Source: Bacteroidaceae bacterium (lineage in GTDB: Bacteria > Bacteroidota > Bacteroidia > Bacteroidales > Bacteroidaceae). Taken from it: a DNA stretch of 47,342 nt. The DNA is taken from NCBI GenBank assembly GCA_017522785.1, contig JAFWYF010000018.1, forward strand, positions 1-47,342, given 5' to 3'. Both the position numbers and the translations under genes were made by a program. Below are positions 1 to 10,300 of this stretch, piece by piece. A model generated the notes under the pieces. That model did no database searches, had not been told where the DNA came from, and saw nothing but the letters and a program-made list of their open reading frames with translations. The number at the start of each line of letters is the position of its first letter. Position 1 is the stretch's first letter.

Positions 1-1088
1 CTACAGAAATCAACCTCCCCTACATCACAGCAACAGCTACAGGTCCCAAGCACCTTGTGAAGACACTTACACGTGCCAAGTTCGAGGCACTCGCACACAA
101 CCTCATCCAGGCTTGTCTTGAGCCCTGTAAGAAGGCTGTCAGCGACGCAGGTCTCAGCACATCGGAGATTGACGAGGTTATCCTCGTAGGTGGTTCAAGC
201 CGTATCCCCGCTGTTCAGAAGCTCGTAGAGGACTTCTTCGGCAAGGCTCCTTCTAAGGGTGTTAACCCCGACGAGGTAGTAGCACTCGGTGCAGCTATTC
301 AGGGTGAAATCCTCAACGAAAAGAGCGGTATCGGCGACATCGTACTTCTCGACGTAACACCCCTTTCAATGGGTATCGAGACATTGGGCGGCGTAATGAC
401 AAAGCTTATCGATGCCAACACAACAATCCCCTGCAAGAAGAGCGAAACATTCTCAACTGCAGCCGACAACCAGACAGAGGTAACCATCCACGTGCTTCAG
501 GGTGAGCGCCCCATGGCAGCACAGAACAAGTCTATCGGACAGTTCAACCTCACCGGTATTGCACCTGCACGTCGCGGTGTTCCCCAGATTGAGGTCACAT
601 TCGACATAGACGCAAATGGAATTCTCAAGGTATCGGCAAAGGACAAAGCTACAGGCAAAGAGCAGGCTATTCGCATTGAGGCTTCATCGGGTTTGAGCAA
701 AGAGGAGATTGAGCGTATGAAGGCAGAGGCAGAGGCAAACGCTGATGCAGACAAAAAAGAGCGCGAGAAAATCGACAAGTTGAATCAAGCAGACTCAATG
801 GTATTCCAAACAGAGAATCAGTTGAAAGAACTTGGCGATAAGATTCCCGCAGACAAAAAAGCGCCTATCGAAGCCGCTGTCGAGAAATTGAGAGAGGCAC
901 ACAAAGCACAAGACCTTGCCGCTATTGATACAGCAATGGCTGAATTGAACAACGCATGGCAAACAGCAAGTGCTGAGATGTATGCACAAAGTGGTGCACA
1001 AGGAGCTCAGAATGCAGGTGGCGCACAGGGTGGTCAACAGAACACCGGCGACAATGTACAAGATGCCGAGTTTGAGGAAGTTAAGTAA
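1..1088 (+). CDS. dnaK: Chaperone protein DnaK, C-terminal part (5' end outside window)
   Basis: This is the C-terminal part of the Hsp70 chaperone DnaK, which binds exposed hydrophobic segments of unfolded proteins in the cytoplasm in an ATP-controlled cycle with DnaJ and GrpE. The frame is open from base 3 and reads [18 protein letters not shown] before the GTG at 57, so that GTG is an internal valine codon and not a start. Visible are the end of the nucleotide-binding domain ([25 protein letters not shown]), the linker ([19 protein letters not shown]), the beta-sandwich substrate-binding domain ([25 protein letters not shown]), the helical lid, and a Gly/Gln/Ala-rich tail ending in DAEFEEVK. 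About 362 residues are present of a usual 630-640. A 46-base palindromic terminator follows. Confidence 0.98.
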   Translation, partial: TEINLPYITATATGPKHLVKTLTRAKFEALAHNLIQACLEPCKKAVSDAGLSTSEIDEVILVGGSSRIPAVQKLVEDFFGKAPSKGVNPDEVVALGAAIQGEILNEKSGIGDIVLLDVTPLSMGIETLGGVMTKLIDANTTIPCKKSETFSTAADNQTEVTIHVLQGERPMAAQNKSIGQFNLTGIAPARRGVPQIEVTFDIDANGILKVSAKDKATGKEQAIRIEASSGLSKEEIERMKAEAEANADADKKEREKIDKLNQADSMVFQTENQLKELGDKIPADKKAPIEAAVEKLREAHKAQDLAAIDTAMAELNNAWQTASAEMYAQSGAQGAQNAGGAQGGQQNTGDNVQDAEFEEVK

Positions 1089-1102
1089 CAAAAGACTTAG
1101 CA

Positions 1103-1148
1103 TATAAAAAAATCGTAACCAAAGTACTTTGGTTACGATTTTTTTATA
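1103..1148. terminator. Bidirectional terminator between dnaK and the convergent epimerase gene
   Basis: Bases 1103-1148 form a perfect loop-free palindrome centred between 1125 and 1126. Its arms end in runs of A (left) and T (right), so it can act as an intrinsic terminator in both directions. It lies 15 bases after the dnaK stop codon and 15 bases before the end of the convergent minus-strand gene. Confidence 0.9.
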
Positions 1149-1163
1149 CTCATTTGTTCACAC

Positions 1164-2033
1164 TTACAACGAAAATCTATCTATAAAAATTCTTAAGCCG
1201 GCAAGAGTATCACAGAAACATATACATCCACCCGAGGCGCGGAATATTTTTGCATTTGATATTGCGATATTACGCTCGTGTTCGGGATAACGCTCCACAT
1301 CGGGGGCTATTATATCGTCGCACTTAAGACCGGTATTAAGCATTTCAAAAAAACAGCAAGCCGTTTCGTAGGTATTAAGGCTGTTTTCGGCCCCATAATT
1401 ATATATTCCAGCTGGAAGTTCAAAGGTATATGGCAACAATTCTACAGCCTCGTGTACATTTGTTATACCACGAAACTCACGAACCGGGAAATAGATTTTT
1501 TCGCGCTTTGCAATGGCATCCAAAATTCTTACTACAAAATTGGCATGCGTGGACAAGCCTGTTTGTGCAATGTCGTACATCCATGTAACACGCAGAATTA
1601 CAGCATCGGGACAAAGTTCCTGCACAAGTTGCTCCGCCTCAAGTTTTTGACAAGCATAAGTACTTTCGGGAGATAGTGCCACATCTTCGTTCATCGCCCC
1701 ACTCTCTCTATTTCCATTATATACCTGTTCCGAAGAGAAATAGATGAATCGCGCTTTTGAAGCGGCTGTTGCATGTGCCATATTCTTGGCACCAACCACA
1801 TTAACCTTATAACTCTCTTGTGGAAATTGCTCACACTGCATGGTATTAGAGATTGCAGCCATGTGCAAAACAATCTCGGGACGATTATCGGCAAAATAAC
1901 GAGAGATTGAGGCTTCGTCTGTTATATCCAATTCGGAATGTGTTGGAGCAAGTATGCGTAAAGCACCACCCCAACGCTGAACAAAACGGCTGCCCACGAA
2001 GCCACTAGCACCTGTAACAAGTATTGTTTTCAT
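1164..2033 (-). CDS. RmlD/NAD-dependent epimerase-like short-chain reductase
   Basis: This 289-residue protein belongs to the extended short-chain dehydrogenase/reductase superfamily, closest by appearance to RmlD (dTDP-4-dehydrorhamnose reductase) and NAD-dependent epimerase/dehydratase proteins. The N-terminus has the Rossmann motif GxxGxxG at residues 8-14 (TGASGFVG). The catalytic YxxxK is Tyr126 and Lys130, with the preceding conserved serines in YFSSEQVY (about 98-105). The start ATG at 2033 has AGGTGA four bases upstream. No rmlA, B or C gene is nearby, so a role in rhamnose synthesis is not supported; the substrate is unknown and the related MAT2B-like group is also possible. It lies 37 bases after the TonB receptor gene and is probably the last gene of that operon. 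Confidence 0.85.
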   Translation of the reverse strand: MKTILVTGASGFVGSRFVQRWGGALRILAPTHSELDITDEASISRYFADNRPEIVLHMAAISNTMQCEQFPQESYKVNVVGAKNMAHATAASKARFIYFSSEQVYNGNRESGAMNEDVALSPESTYACQKLEAEQLVQELCPDAVILRVTWMYDIAQTGLSTHANFVVRILDAIAKREKIYFPVREFRGITNVHEAVELLPYTFELPAGIYNYGAENSLNTYETACCFFEMLNTGLKCDDIIAPDVERYPEHERNIAISNAKIFRASGGCICFCDTLAGLRIFIDRFSL

Positions 2034-2070
2034 ATCACCTAATTTAAATTAACTACAAATACTACAAATA

Positions 2071-4290
2071 TCAGAAACTATATGTTGCACTTAAGGTCAT
2101 ATTTCGTCCCGGAGCGCTAATTCCGCAACTATACGGACGATAGCGCTTGTCTGTTATATTCTCCAATGTAGCATTGAGCATCAATTGACTGTTCATGGCA
2201 TACGAAACACGCAGGTTTATCGTTATCCACGAAGGAGAATAGGCCATGCCATTGCTATCGAGTGCATATATCTCTGTTTTCTCTTTTTCTTCTTCGGGCA
2301 TATCATCGGCTTTACATTCTGCTTGGAATGCAGTATAAGCCTCTATGCGTAGTTTGCTGTTATCGAATCCAAAAGCTACACGACCGAACATTGGTGCGGC
2401 ATGACGAGATGGCGATTTATCGCCATTATCCAACTCTTCACGCCCATGTTGATAATTTAGATTTGCATTGGCATAGAAATAGCGTGCGAAACGAGCATCG
2501 GCTCCAAATTGTATTCCCCACACATTGGCTACTGCCGCATTTTGTAATGCTTGTACCCTGCACTCCTCGCCTTGATACACCATTTTCTCTTTTCCATTAA
2601 ATAGGAAATCGCGACGCACAATAGCATTATCCAGATGGGTGTAATAGGCTGTTACATCTAATCTGAGAAAGCCTCCAAAATGTTTAACAACGCCCATTTC
2701 GATATTATCGGCATACTCAGGTTTTAACGATGGGTTAGGAACTGTTACACAACCATCGACACTGTCGAATAGTTTTCCCATATCATCGACATTGGGAGCT
2801 CTGAAGCCACGGGCATAGTTAAGACGCAACAGCCAGCCCGATGAAGGACGCCAATTCAGTCCGATATTTCCACTTATGCTACCTTCGTTTGCTGTTTGCT
2901 TCGACTCGAATGGTATTTCGTAGCCGGCTGTAGAGAAATCATTATCTATCTTGTAATGGTTATATCTGATACCGGCTTCGGCATTCAGACGTGGGGTAAT
3001 GTGCCACCCTCCTTGCAAATAGGCTCCAATACTGTACCACTCGGCCTTTGGGTAACGGGCTGCAACAAGAGAGGTTTCTCCGGTTGTTATATCCAACCCC
3101 TCTCCCGAAGAGCGGACATTGTTTTGTACATACTCCAATCCATAGCACAGTGTTACATTACGCGCAATAGATTTACGCATATCGAGGTTGGCACTCCATG
3201 CATCGACCTCTTCGCTCTGAGTTTCTCTAAGCGGGTCGTTTAGGTTGCGGCTTATACGACTCTCCTCGAAACGTTGCAAAGCGGTGTTAAGACGCAACGA
3301 GTCGTACAAGAAATTTCTACCGGAATGTTCCAGCAACAACTGATTCATTATCCATTTCTGAGGGCCATAGTTCCATTCGGCATAGCGAGGCAGACCTTTT
3401 CGCATGCGCTGATGTCTGTCGTATCGTGCGTATTCCGATGTTTCACTAAAGTGAAAAGCATACTCAAAATTCCAGTGGCTATTGGGTTTATAACGTACTT
3501 TCTGCATGAAATTGTACTGCGAATAGCCACTTGGCGATTGTTTGCGCTCATCGGTATTGGCTATGATATTATCAACAACTGTACCATCACTACCATAACC
3601 GGGTTGAACTATGTAAGGCATGATATACTCTTTTGGTCCATGAGTACCTTGCTTTAGGTCTTCGAACGATGAATGGGTAAAACTTGTAAAAAAACCCCAA
3701 TTTCTAAATCCTACACCTGCATGAACATGGGTTGTAAGTTCGTTTGATGCAGTTGCTGTGCGCACTGTTGCTGAACCGAAGAAATGAGGAACATCGCTGT
3801 TTGACAAGCGTGGTTGCAATGTATTAAAGAGCATTACACCACCAATAGCATCACTACCATAACTTACAGCCCCTGGACCAAATAGAATCTCTGTCTCTCT
3901 TATAGCAAATGGGTCGAGCGAGATAACATTCTGCAAATTACCGGAACGAAATATAGCACTGTTCATGCGTACACCATCGACACTATAGAGCAAACGATTT
4001 GTAGAAAAGCCTCGTATCATTGGACTTCCACCACCGTATTGACTTTTTTGGATGAAGACCTCACCCGACAAGCCTAACATATCGGCTGCTGTTTGTGGAT
4101 TATAGGCGTTTGTCTGTTCAAGATTTAAACGTGTAATCTTTGTTGGAATAACATCTATTTCCTGACACCATCGATTGCCGGAGATAACAATCTCTTGCAG
4201 TCGATTATACCCTGTTTCCTGTGCTACGGCACCAAAACAGACAAAGATATTTAGAAATAAAATTATTTTGTATTTGTGTATAGTTTTCAT
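2071..4290 (-). CDS. TonB-dependent outer-membrane receptor
   Basis: This is an outer-membrane TonB-dependent receptor of about 739 residues. It starts with a signal peptide (hydrophobic IILFLNIFVCFGAVAQ), then a plug domain with the conserved stretch SPMIRGFSTNRLLYSVDGVR and the segment LFGPGAVSYGSDAIGGV, then a 22-strand-type barrel ending in an aromatic residue (LSATYSF). It lacks the N-terminal carboxypeptidase-like domain of SusC proteins, so it is a classical receptor. The plug and length resemble the heme/hemoglobin/transferrin receptor family, but I see no decisive ligand motif. The reading frame could begin at TTG 4296; ATG 4290 is preferred because the signal peptide starts there. 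It follows the second propeller gene by 18 bases, which suggests that those exported proteins deliver or sense its ligand (inference). Confidence 0.9.
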   Translation of the reverse strand: MKTIHKYKIILFLNIFVCFGAVAQETGYNRLQEIVISGNRWCQEIDVIPTKITRLNLEQTNAYNPQTAADMLGLSGEVFIQKSQYGGGSPMIRGFSTNRLLYSVDGVRMNSAIFRSGNLQNVISLDPFAIRETEILFGPGAVSYGSDAIGGVMLFNTLQPRLSNSDVPHFFGSATVRTATASNELTTHVHAGVGFRNWGFFTSFTHSSFEDLKQGTHGPKEYIMPYIVQPGYGSDGTVVDNIIANTDERKQSPSGYSQYNFMQKVRYKPNSHWNFEYAFHFSETSEYARYDRHQRMRKGLPRYAEWNYGPQKWIMNQLLLEHSGRNFLYDSLRLNTALQRFEESRISRNLNDPLRETQSEEVDAWSANLDMRKSIARNVTLCYGLEYVQNNVRSSGEGLDITTGETSLVAARYPKAEWYSIGAYLQGGWHITPRLNAEAGIRYNHYKIDNDFSTAGYEIPFESKQTANEGSISGNIGLNWRPSSGWLLRLNYARGFRAPNVDDMGKLFDSVDGCVTVPNPSLKPEYADNIEMGVVKHFGGFLRLDVTAYYTHLDNAIVRRDFLFNGKEKMVYQGEECRVQALQNAAVANVWGIQFGADARFARYFYANANLNYQHGREELDNGDKSPSRHAAPMFGRVAFGFDNSKLRIEAYTAFQAECKADDMPEEEKEKTEIYALDSNGMAYSPSWITINLRVSYAMNSQLMLNATLENITDKRYRPYSCGISAPGRNMTLSATYSF

Positions 4291-4308
4291 TTTCAAGCTG
4301 TCAGATTC

Positions 4309-7300
4309 TTATTTTAGCAACAATTTTCCACTCTTCATGAATTCGTTTTCATCCTCGGCAAAATAGAAGTAAACCCCCGAATGCAATCCTACTGTAGAAA
4401 TTACTAAATGAGAGGTTCCACTGCAACTACGCACTACTTCGCCTTTTGAGTTATAAACCTTTACATCGATGTTACCTACAAGATTTCGTGGCTCAAAGGT
4501 CAAATTATCTCCTACATAGACGACATTTCCCGAAGAAAGCAATAATTCTCGCGAGTTGCCTATTACAGAAGAGACACCCGTTGCATCGGGAACAGGTTTA
4601 TTTCCTTTTATCATGCCTTTAACTGTTTTGCTGTCGCTACCCGCAGGGGTTGTTACAGTGAGCGTTATATCGTATGTTTGGTCGGGTGCGATTGTTATCA
4701 CCGGATTACGTACCTCGCTGGAGGTAATAGACAACGGGACAGGATTTATATCCCATTTCCATTCTGCATTTTCCTGATTTACGATACTATAACTATCGAG
4801 ATATATAGTTTGAGGATAGTTGCTTTGTGTATTGTCGCCCGAACCGGCATTAAGGATTAACGGCTGAGCTATGGGTGTAAACTCCTTATCAACCAATTCG
4901 CGCTCCCATATACCGTTATTTGTGGCTAAGCGTATAACACCTTTCTTGTAAAATGGCAACATGCGATTTAGGTTCATAACTTTTTGTAGACCATTACTAT
5001 AATCGACCCAGCCATCGGTTGTGTCATCGCGATAAAGCACTTTGCCACGCGGTGTTGTGTAAGTCTCATTTAGATATCCATAAGTAAATGCTATTGCATA
5101 AGCGGCATTCTTCTCATTGCCGGTAAGAAAAAAGCGACCTACTACATGTTTCTCTTCTTTGTCTTCCCAATTGCTAAAGGTGAGCCCTTTATCCAATTTT
5201 TCCCATGTAACACCATTATCAGTTGTACGCCAAAAACTTCCGGGGTCTCCATCACTAACCCAAATTTCGTTTTCGTTTGTGGGGTGTATTGCGAGTTTAT
5301 ATGCATACCCATCCATATCAAAATCTATATTGTACTCTTCAAATGTTTCACCGGCATTCATTGAATAGTATATGTATCCTTGTGTTCCTACAACTATCTT
5401 GTCGGGGTTGGAACGCGAGACTGCCACTGCACTTATCGGTTCCTGAAATTTATGAACAATAGAGAAGTTTACACCATCGTCTTTTGTACGCCATAATGTT
5501 TTATATTCTTCGTCGTACGAACCTTGTACAATGTAGAAACACTGCGCATAACGTGGGTCAAATTCAAAGCCTATTCCATATTGAGAAGACTCACGCGGAT
5601 ATGTCCAATAGTCGAGAAAGGGAACAAATTCATCGGTCCAATCATCGGGCATTATAACATTTTCGGAATCGCTGAAAGCAACCTTTTTGGGGTTGGAAAG
5701 AAAGACATATCCTGTAGCTCTCTCGCTACCTTTCATAGAGAGTGAGACACCGTTATATCTATCCATATGCGACATATTCCCGTTATGATTACGTCCGCCA
5801 ACCATGACATCTTCGTTCCAACCAATATCGAAGCCCCAAAACTCCGACGCATAAAGGCCTCTTAGCTTAGCCTCGGCATGTTCGGCAAAAAAGTCGTTGC
5901 TATATATCATTCCACCATCGGTAGAAAGCCATGTATCTCCTATTCCATTTGTTTGCACACATTGCATATCGCAATGAAGGTCAAATTTTCCATAATAACC
6001 ACCTAGATTTTCAAATGTCTTACCACCATCGGTAGAGCGATATAGCTGAATTATTCCAACAAGAAGATGTTCCGGGTTTGTTGCCGATGCAGTACATACC
6101 AAGTCGTAATATCCTTGTCCACCCTCCTTATCCATGACTTCTAGTTGGTCTACAGGGTCGGTAACAGTGAAAGTAGTGCCACCATCGGTGCTTTTGTACA
6201 ACAATGGTGCTCCACTGAAATAGAGAGGACCCGGATTTGACTTTGCATTTCTGCGACATGCCCACAGATAGAGGTAATCGGCACTAGCCTCGCTAAGACC
6301 TATGCGAGCACTAATCAATGGTTCTGTACCTAAATCGAGTAGGTTCCAATTTATACCACCGTCAATACTCTTGTACAATTTTACAGTATAGTCTTGTTCT
6401 ATAGCCACATAACATACCTGTGGATTTTTGGTAGAGAACTTTACATCAAACACCAATCCGCTTAATTTCCATTGCCAACTATTGCCACCATCGGTAGAGA
6501 GATAGAGATTGGAACGGTCTCCGGCAACAATTACGCTATCGTCGCCCGGCATAAACTGCGCCGAACCGGTACGAGCATAGCCATACATATTTGTAGAAAT
6601 ATCTTTCCAGTTCTTTCCACCGTCGTCGGTAATCCAAAGTATGCCACCTGCTCCAACAAGCACTCGTTCCGGGTTTGTAGTACTTATATCTACAGTTGTA
6701 ATTTCACCACCCATCCATTGACCATTATTGCAGGGATACCAATTTTCACCTTTGTCATCGGTGCGAAATATCATACCCGTCTCGGAGCCACAATAGAGTA
6801 TATTAGGGTTAGATGCTGACGCTTTAAAACGCTGAATGTTTGCCTGTGCAGGAGACATTTTTTTATGAACATAGTCGTATGTCTCAATGGGAGCAACCAC
6901 ACTCCAAGGAGCCGGGTCATTGGTGTTAGCTGTGCGAGTTCTGGCTACACGCTCTCTTTTTACGGCTTCATTCACCTCTTTTATCTCACTGTGATATTTT
7001 TGTGCCTTTGGCAGGAGAATTCTGCCATCGGGTTGCACAAAACGGGAATATGCTTTTTGAAAACGACGGAAGTGGTTTACAATTTGCTTGGTTGTCGGAG
7101 TTTTGCGACGAGCATCGGGGTTTGCCTTTAAGTAGACATTAAAGCTATCTACCATCTCGTGGTAATTGACCTTTTCGGGATGCATAAGTTGGGCCATCCA
7201 TTCGGGAGAATTTGCCGGCAAATAGTTAAGAAGATATGGGGTATAAAGAGAATCTGCACCAATATTTTGCGCATTAATACTCCACGATATACACGCTAAT

Positions 7301-7329
7301 AGAATTATTGAGAATATGTTACGTTTCAT
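4309..7329 (-). CDS. T9SS-exported Asp-box (BNR/Vps10-like) beta-propeller protein, paralog 1
   Basis: This 1006-residue secreted protein has a signal peptide (residues 1-20, ending SINAQ) and a Bacteroidota-type N-terminal segment with PDGRILLP near residue 105. A long array of BNR/Asp-box repeats follows: DDKGENW 191-197, DDGGKNW 235-241, STDGGNSW 278-285, SIDGGINW 321-328, STDGGTTF 380-387, STDGGKTF 432-439, KDDGVNF 616-622 and TTDNGVTW 702-709. Next come a PKD/Ig-like domain at about 850-905 and a type A T9SS sorting domain at about 930-1006 (GVYFYFAEDENEF, ending SGKLLLK). Such propellers occur in sialidases, GH74 enzymes and sortilin-like proteins; no catalytic set can be assigned, so the function is open. 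Its ATG overlaps the stop codon of the upstream paralog (ATGA), indicating translational coupling. Confidence 0.88.
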   Translation of the reverse strand: MKRNIFSIILLACISWSINAQNIGADSLYTPYLLNYLPANSPEWMAQLMHPEKVNYHEMVDSFNVYLKANPDARRKTPTTKQIVNHFRRFQKAYSRFVQPDGRILLPKAQKYHSEIKEVNEAVKRERVARTRTANTNDPAPWSVVAPIETYDYVHKKMSPAQANIQRFKASASNPNILYCGSETGMIFRTDDKGENWYPCNNGQWMGGEITTVDISTTNPERVLVGAGGILWITDDGGKNWKDISTNMYGYARTGSAQFMPGDDSVIVAGDRSNLYLSTDGGNSWQWKLSGLVFDVKFSTKNPQVCYVAIEQDYTVKLYKSIDGGINWNLLDLGTEPLISARIGLSEASADYLYLWACRRNAKSNPGPLYFSGAPLLYKSTDGGTTFTVTDPVDQLEVMDKEGGQGYYDLVCTASATNPEHLLVGIIQLYRSTDGGKTFENLGGYYGKFDLHCDMQCVQTNGIGDTWLSTDGGMIYSNDFFAEHAEAKLRGLYASEFWGFDIGWNEDVMVGGRNHNGNMSHMDRYNGVSLSMKGSERATGYVFLSNPKKVAFSDSENVIMPDDWTDEFVPFLDYWTYPRESSQYGIGFEFDPRYAQCFYIVQGSYDEEYKTLWRTKDDGVNFSIVHKFQEPISAVAVSRSNPDKIVVGTQGYIYYSMNAGETFEEYNIDFDMDGYAYKLAIHPTNENEIWVSDGDPGSFWRTTDNGVTWEKLDKGLTFSNWEDKEEKHVVGRFFLTGNEKNAAYAIAFTYGYLNETYTTPRGKVLYRDDTTDGWVDYSNGLQKVMNLNRMLPFYKKGVIRLATNNGIWERELVDKEFTPIAQPLILNAGSGDNTQSNYPQTIYLDSYSIVNQENAEWKWDINPVPLSITSSEVRNPVITIAPDQTYDITLTVTTPAGSDSKTVKGMIKGNKPVPDATGVSSVIGNSRELLLSSGNVVYVGDNLTFEPRNLVGNIDVKVYNSKGEVVRSCSGTSHLVISTVGLHSGVYFYFAEDENEFMKSGKLLLK

Positions 7330-10300
7330 TTTACTATAAATTGTCCGAAGAATTTTTGAGAATCAGTTTTAATTAAATATATGTAGACACCGGGGGCAAG
7401 TGTTTCGATAGAAATTTCCACACTATCGTTGTCTGCGCCAATATTTGTACTTTGCAACAGATGTCCTTTGAGATTGTGTATAGTGAAGGTTGCATCACTC
7501 TTTAGACCCGAAGTATAAACCACAAGCGGTTCACTCTTTTCGAGCATGGTATTCTTTATTCCAACCTCTCCAACAATATTCTTCTCTATATCTGTCAGGC
7601 CGTTTCTCACTGTTATCATATTCTTTATTGTGCGTGATGAGGTTCCGGCAGGCGTTGTAATAGTTAATGTAACATCATAATCTCCATTATATCCAAATAC
7701 TACTTTTGGATTACGCACATTGGGATCGCTCACACTCATGGGCTGTGGAGAGAAACTCCATTGCCATTTGGTGTTTTCATTCTGATGAACGATACTATAA
7801 CTGTCGAACTGAACCTCTTTTTGCGGATTGGCAGATAAATCGCCACTACCAAGATTTATAGCCATAGGCTGGGGTACAGCAAGAAAGTCGCGATGATACA
7901 GCGGTGCCTCCCATAGTCCCTGATTTGTAGCCATACGAAGCACTGCATCTTTGTAGAAAGGTACAACCTTTGATATACGTGCACCGGGATTAAGCCCCGA
8001 TGAGTAGTCTATAAAATCGTTCATTGTGTTATCCTTGAAAAAGACATATGCGTCATCGTATGTTGTAACATACATACTGTTATATTCGTCTCCCACAAGT
8101 ATTATCTGATGAATCTTACGATTTACAAGTGAGCCTAAATCGAAATCATTCCATGTGTTACCACCATCAAAACTCTCCCTTACATAACCAGCCACTTCGT
8201 TACCAATAACTATTATGTGATTTTCATCGTTGGGGTCTACAGTTATACGAGTGTAATGCAGATAGTCGCTCAATTCCGGGAATGGCCGTTGAGGACATTG
8301 ATAGAAACTCTCGCCCCCATCGTCGGAACGCCACACATTAAAGTTACCCGAGATATAAACGCGGTCGGGATTTGTACGTGCAAACTCATAGCTAAAGAAT
8401 TCCTCGCCCTCACTATCGAAGACTTGCTGGAACGATGCTCCTTCGTCGTATGATAGATAGCCACCATAAATATCGTTCATATCTTGTATGAAAACTTTTA
8501 GTGCATAGCGTGGGTCGGTAGCAATATATCCATTCACACGTAACACCTCATAGGGTTTCTTTTCACTGAACCATGTATAATAATCTTCTTGAATTGTACC
8601 ATCCATTTCACGTGGCATGATGCGGGTTAAAGCATCTGTAAAATAGACTTTCCATGGGTTACTTTTCATCACATAACCTGTTGCAATCTCTACACCTCCC
8701 ACATGTAATGTATTTCCCTCGCCGTAACTTTTTGCGTGTACTACATCGCCATTATGCCAACGTCCTGCAGCCATTACATCTTCGTTCCAACCCACTCCAA
8801 GGCCTTGATAGTCCGATGCATATATACCATTATAGCGATCCAATCCTTTTGTCTCAAAGAAATCGGCAGAATATTTTATACCGCCATCATTGCATATCCA
8901 TGTATCTCCGCAAGGATGAACTGCAATATCCTGTATATCGCAATGCATCCAATCGTGACGTTGATAGCCACCGATACCATGATCGCGATAATTACATGTT
9001 CCTTCGTCGGTTGAACGATAGAGCGATGTAAGACCAAACAGTACATGCTTTGGGTCTTTTGACGATGCACCTATCATCATATCGAAATATCCTTGACCTC
9101 CTTGCTCGTCCATTATAGGCGAGAAGGTGTTATCCCAATGCCAAGAACCTTTATAAACAGTTTTATCTTCCCAAGTTTCTCCTGCATCTTTAGATATCAT
9201 TATTGCCGGTGTACCCATGCCACCATAAGGTCCTCTATCTTGTGCATACATATCTACTGTAGCCAAAGCATACACATAGTTTTCTCCACCGGGTGCAATG
9301 CTCACCGCCAAACGTCCACAGATTGCAAAACCAACCGGAAACTCTTTCTGTTTCCAACTGAAACCACCATCTTCGGAAACATAAGGATAGAGCCACTTGC
9401 TACCCGGTTCACGACGCAACAAGTATATTCTGTTCGGATTTCCGGGTTGCAATTCGTGGTCGAAACTAATTCCATAGAATGTGCAACTAAAAGATTTACC
9501 ACCATCTTCGGAAACATAAAAACCACTATCGGGTTCTCCGAGGTCCTGACAGCCTACTGCCACTGTAATATTTTGTCTGTTTTCGGGATTTATACGAATA
9601 GAGTTTACTCGGTTTGCAATATTGCCACAACGCTCCCAACTATCACCACCATCTACACTCTTCCAGAGCCATGGGCCACCACCTACATAAACAATATTAT
9701 TGTCTACAGGGTCTATTGCTATGCTGAAAATAGCACCGCCAAAATTGTGTTCCGGAGCACATGCCTGCCAACTTTCTCCATGGTCGGTAGTTTTAAACAC
9801 CACACCAGTTTCTGTTCCACAGTATAGAATTTTATTATCGGAAAGGCTGACAGCTATTCTATAGACACACACCTGTGAATCTTTGGCCTTTACCACACCA
9901 TTCTCATTTTCAAAAGTACGATTAGGGCCAATATTTCTCCACAATTTATTTGATGCAGAACGTGTCTTTACCAATGTAGCACTGTTCATTTCGTCAATTT
10001 GCCTCTTATACTCTTCTTTTGTTGGAAGCACAATGGTTCCATCGGGAGCAACGAATTTGCGATAGGCACTCATCCAACGACGATAGAAATTCACAGCGGG
10101 TTTATACTCAATTGTTTTGACACGAGCATCTACATTCCCGGCTGTCCACTCCTTGAAAAGGGATTGCATTTCGTCGAAGTTCACTCCAGAGGGATTTTCT
10201 TCTATTGCTTTCATCCATTCCGGAGCACTTACCGGCAATGGCTCGTACATATATGGATTATAATAACTGACAGCAGAATCGGCAACAGAGTGAAGATTGT

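Noticed and set aside
57-59. GTG as the start of a short dnaK-like gene
   Set aside because: The frame continues upstream to base 3 with typical DnaK residues, so the codon is internal and the gene is cut by the window edge.
4291-4296. TTG start for the TonB receptor
   Set aside because: ATG at 4290 begins the signal peptide directly. Similar non-ATG extensions were rejected at 14238, 15655, 25958 and 29456.
9093-9827. 244-codon open frame antisense to the propeller gene
   Set aside because: No recognisable domain; composition fits the complement of Asp-box repeats.
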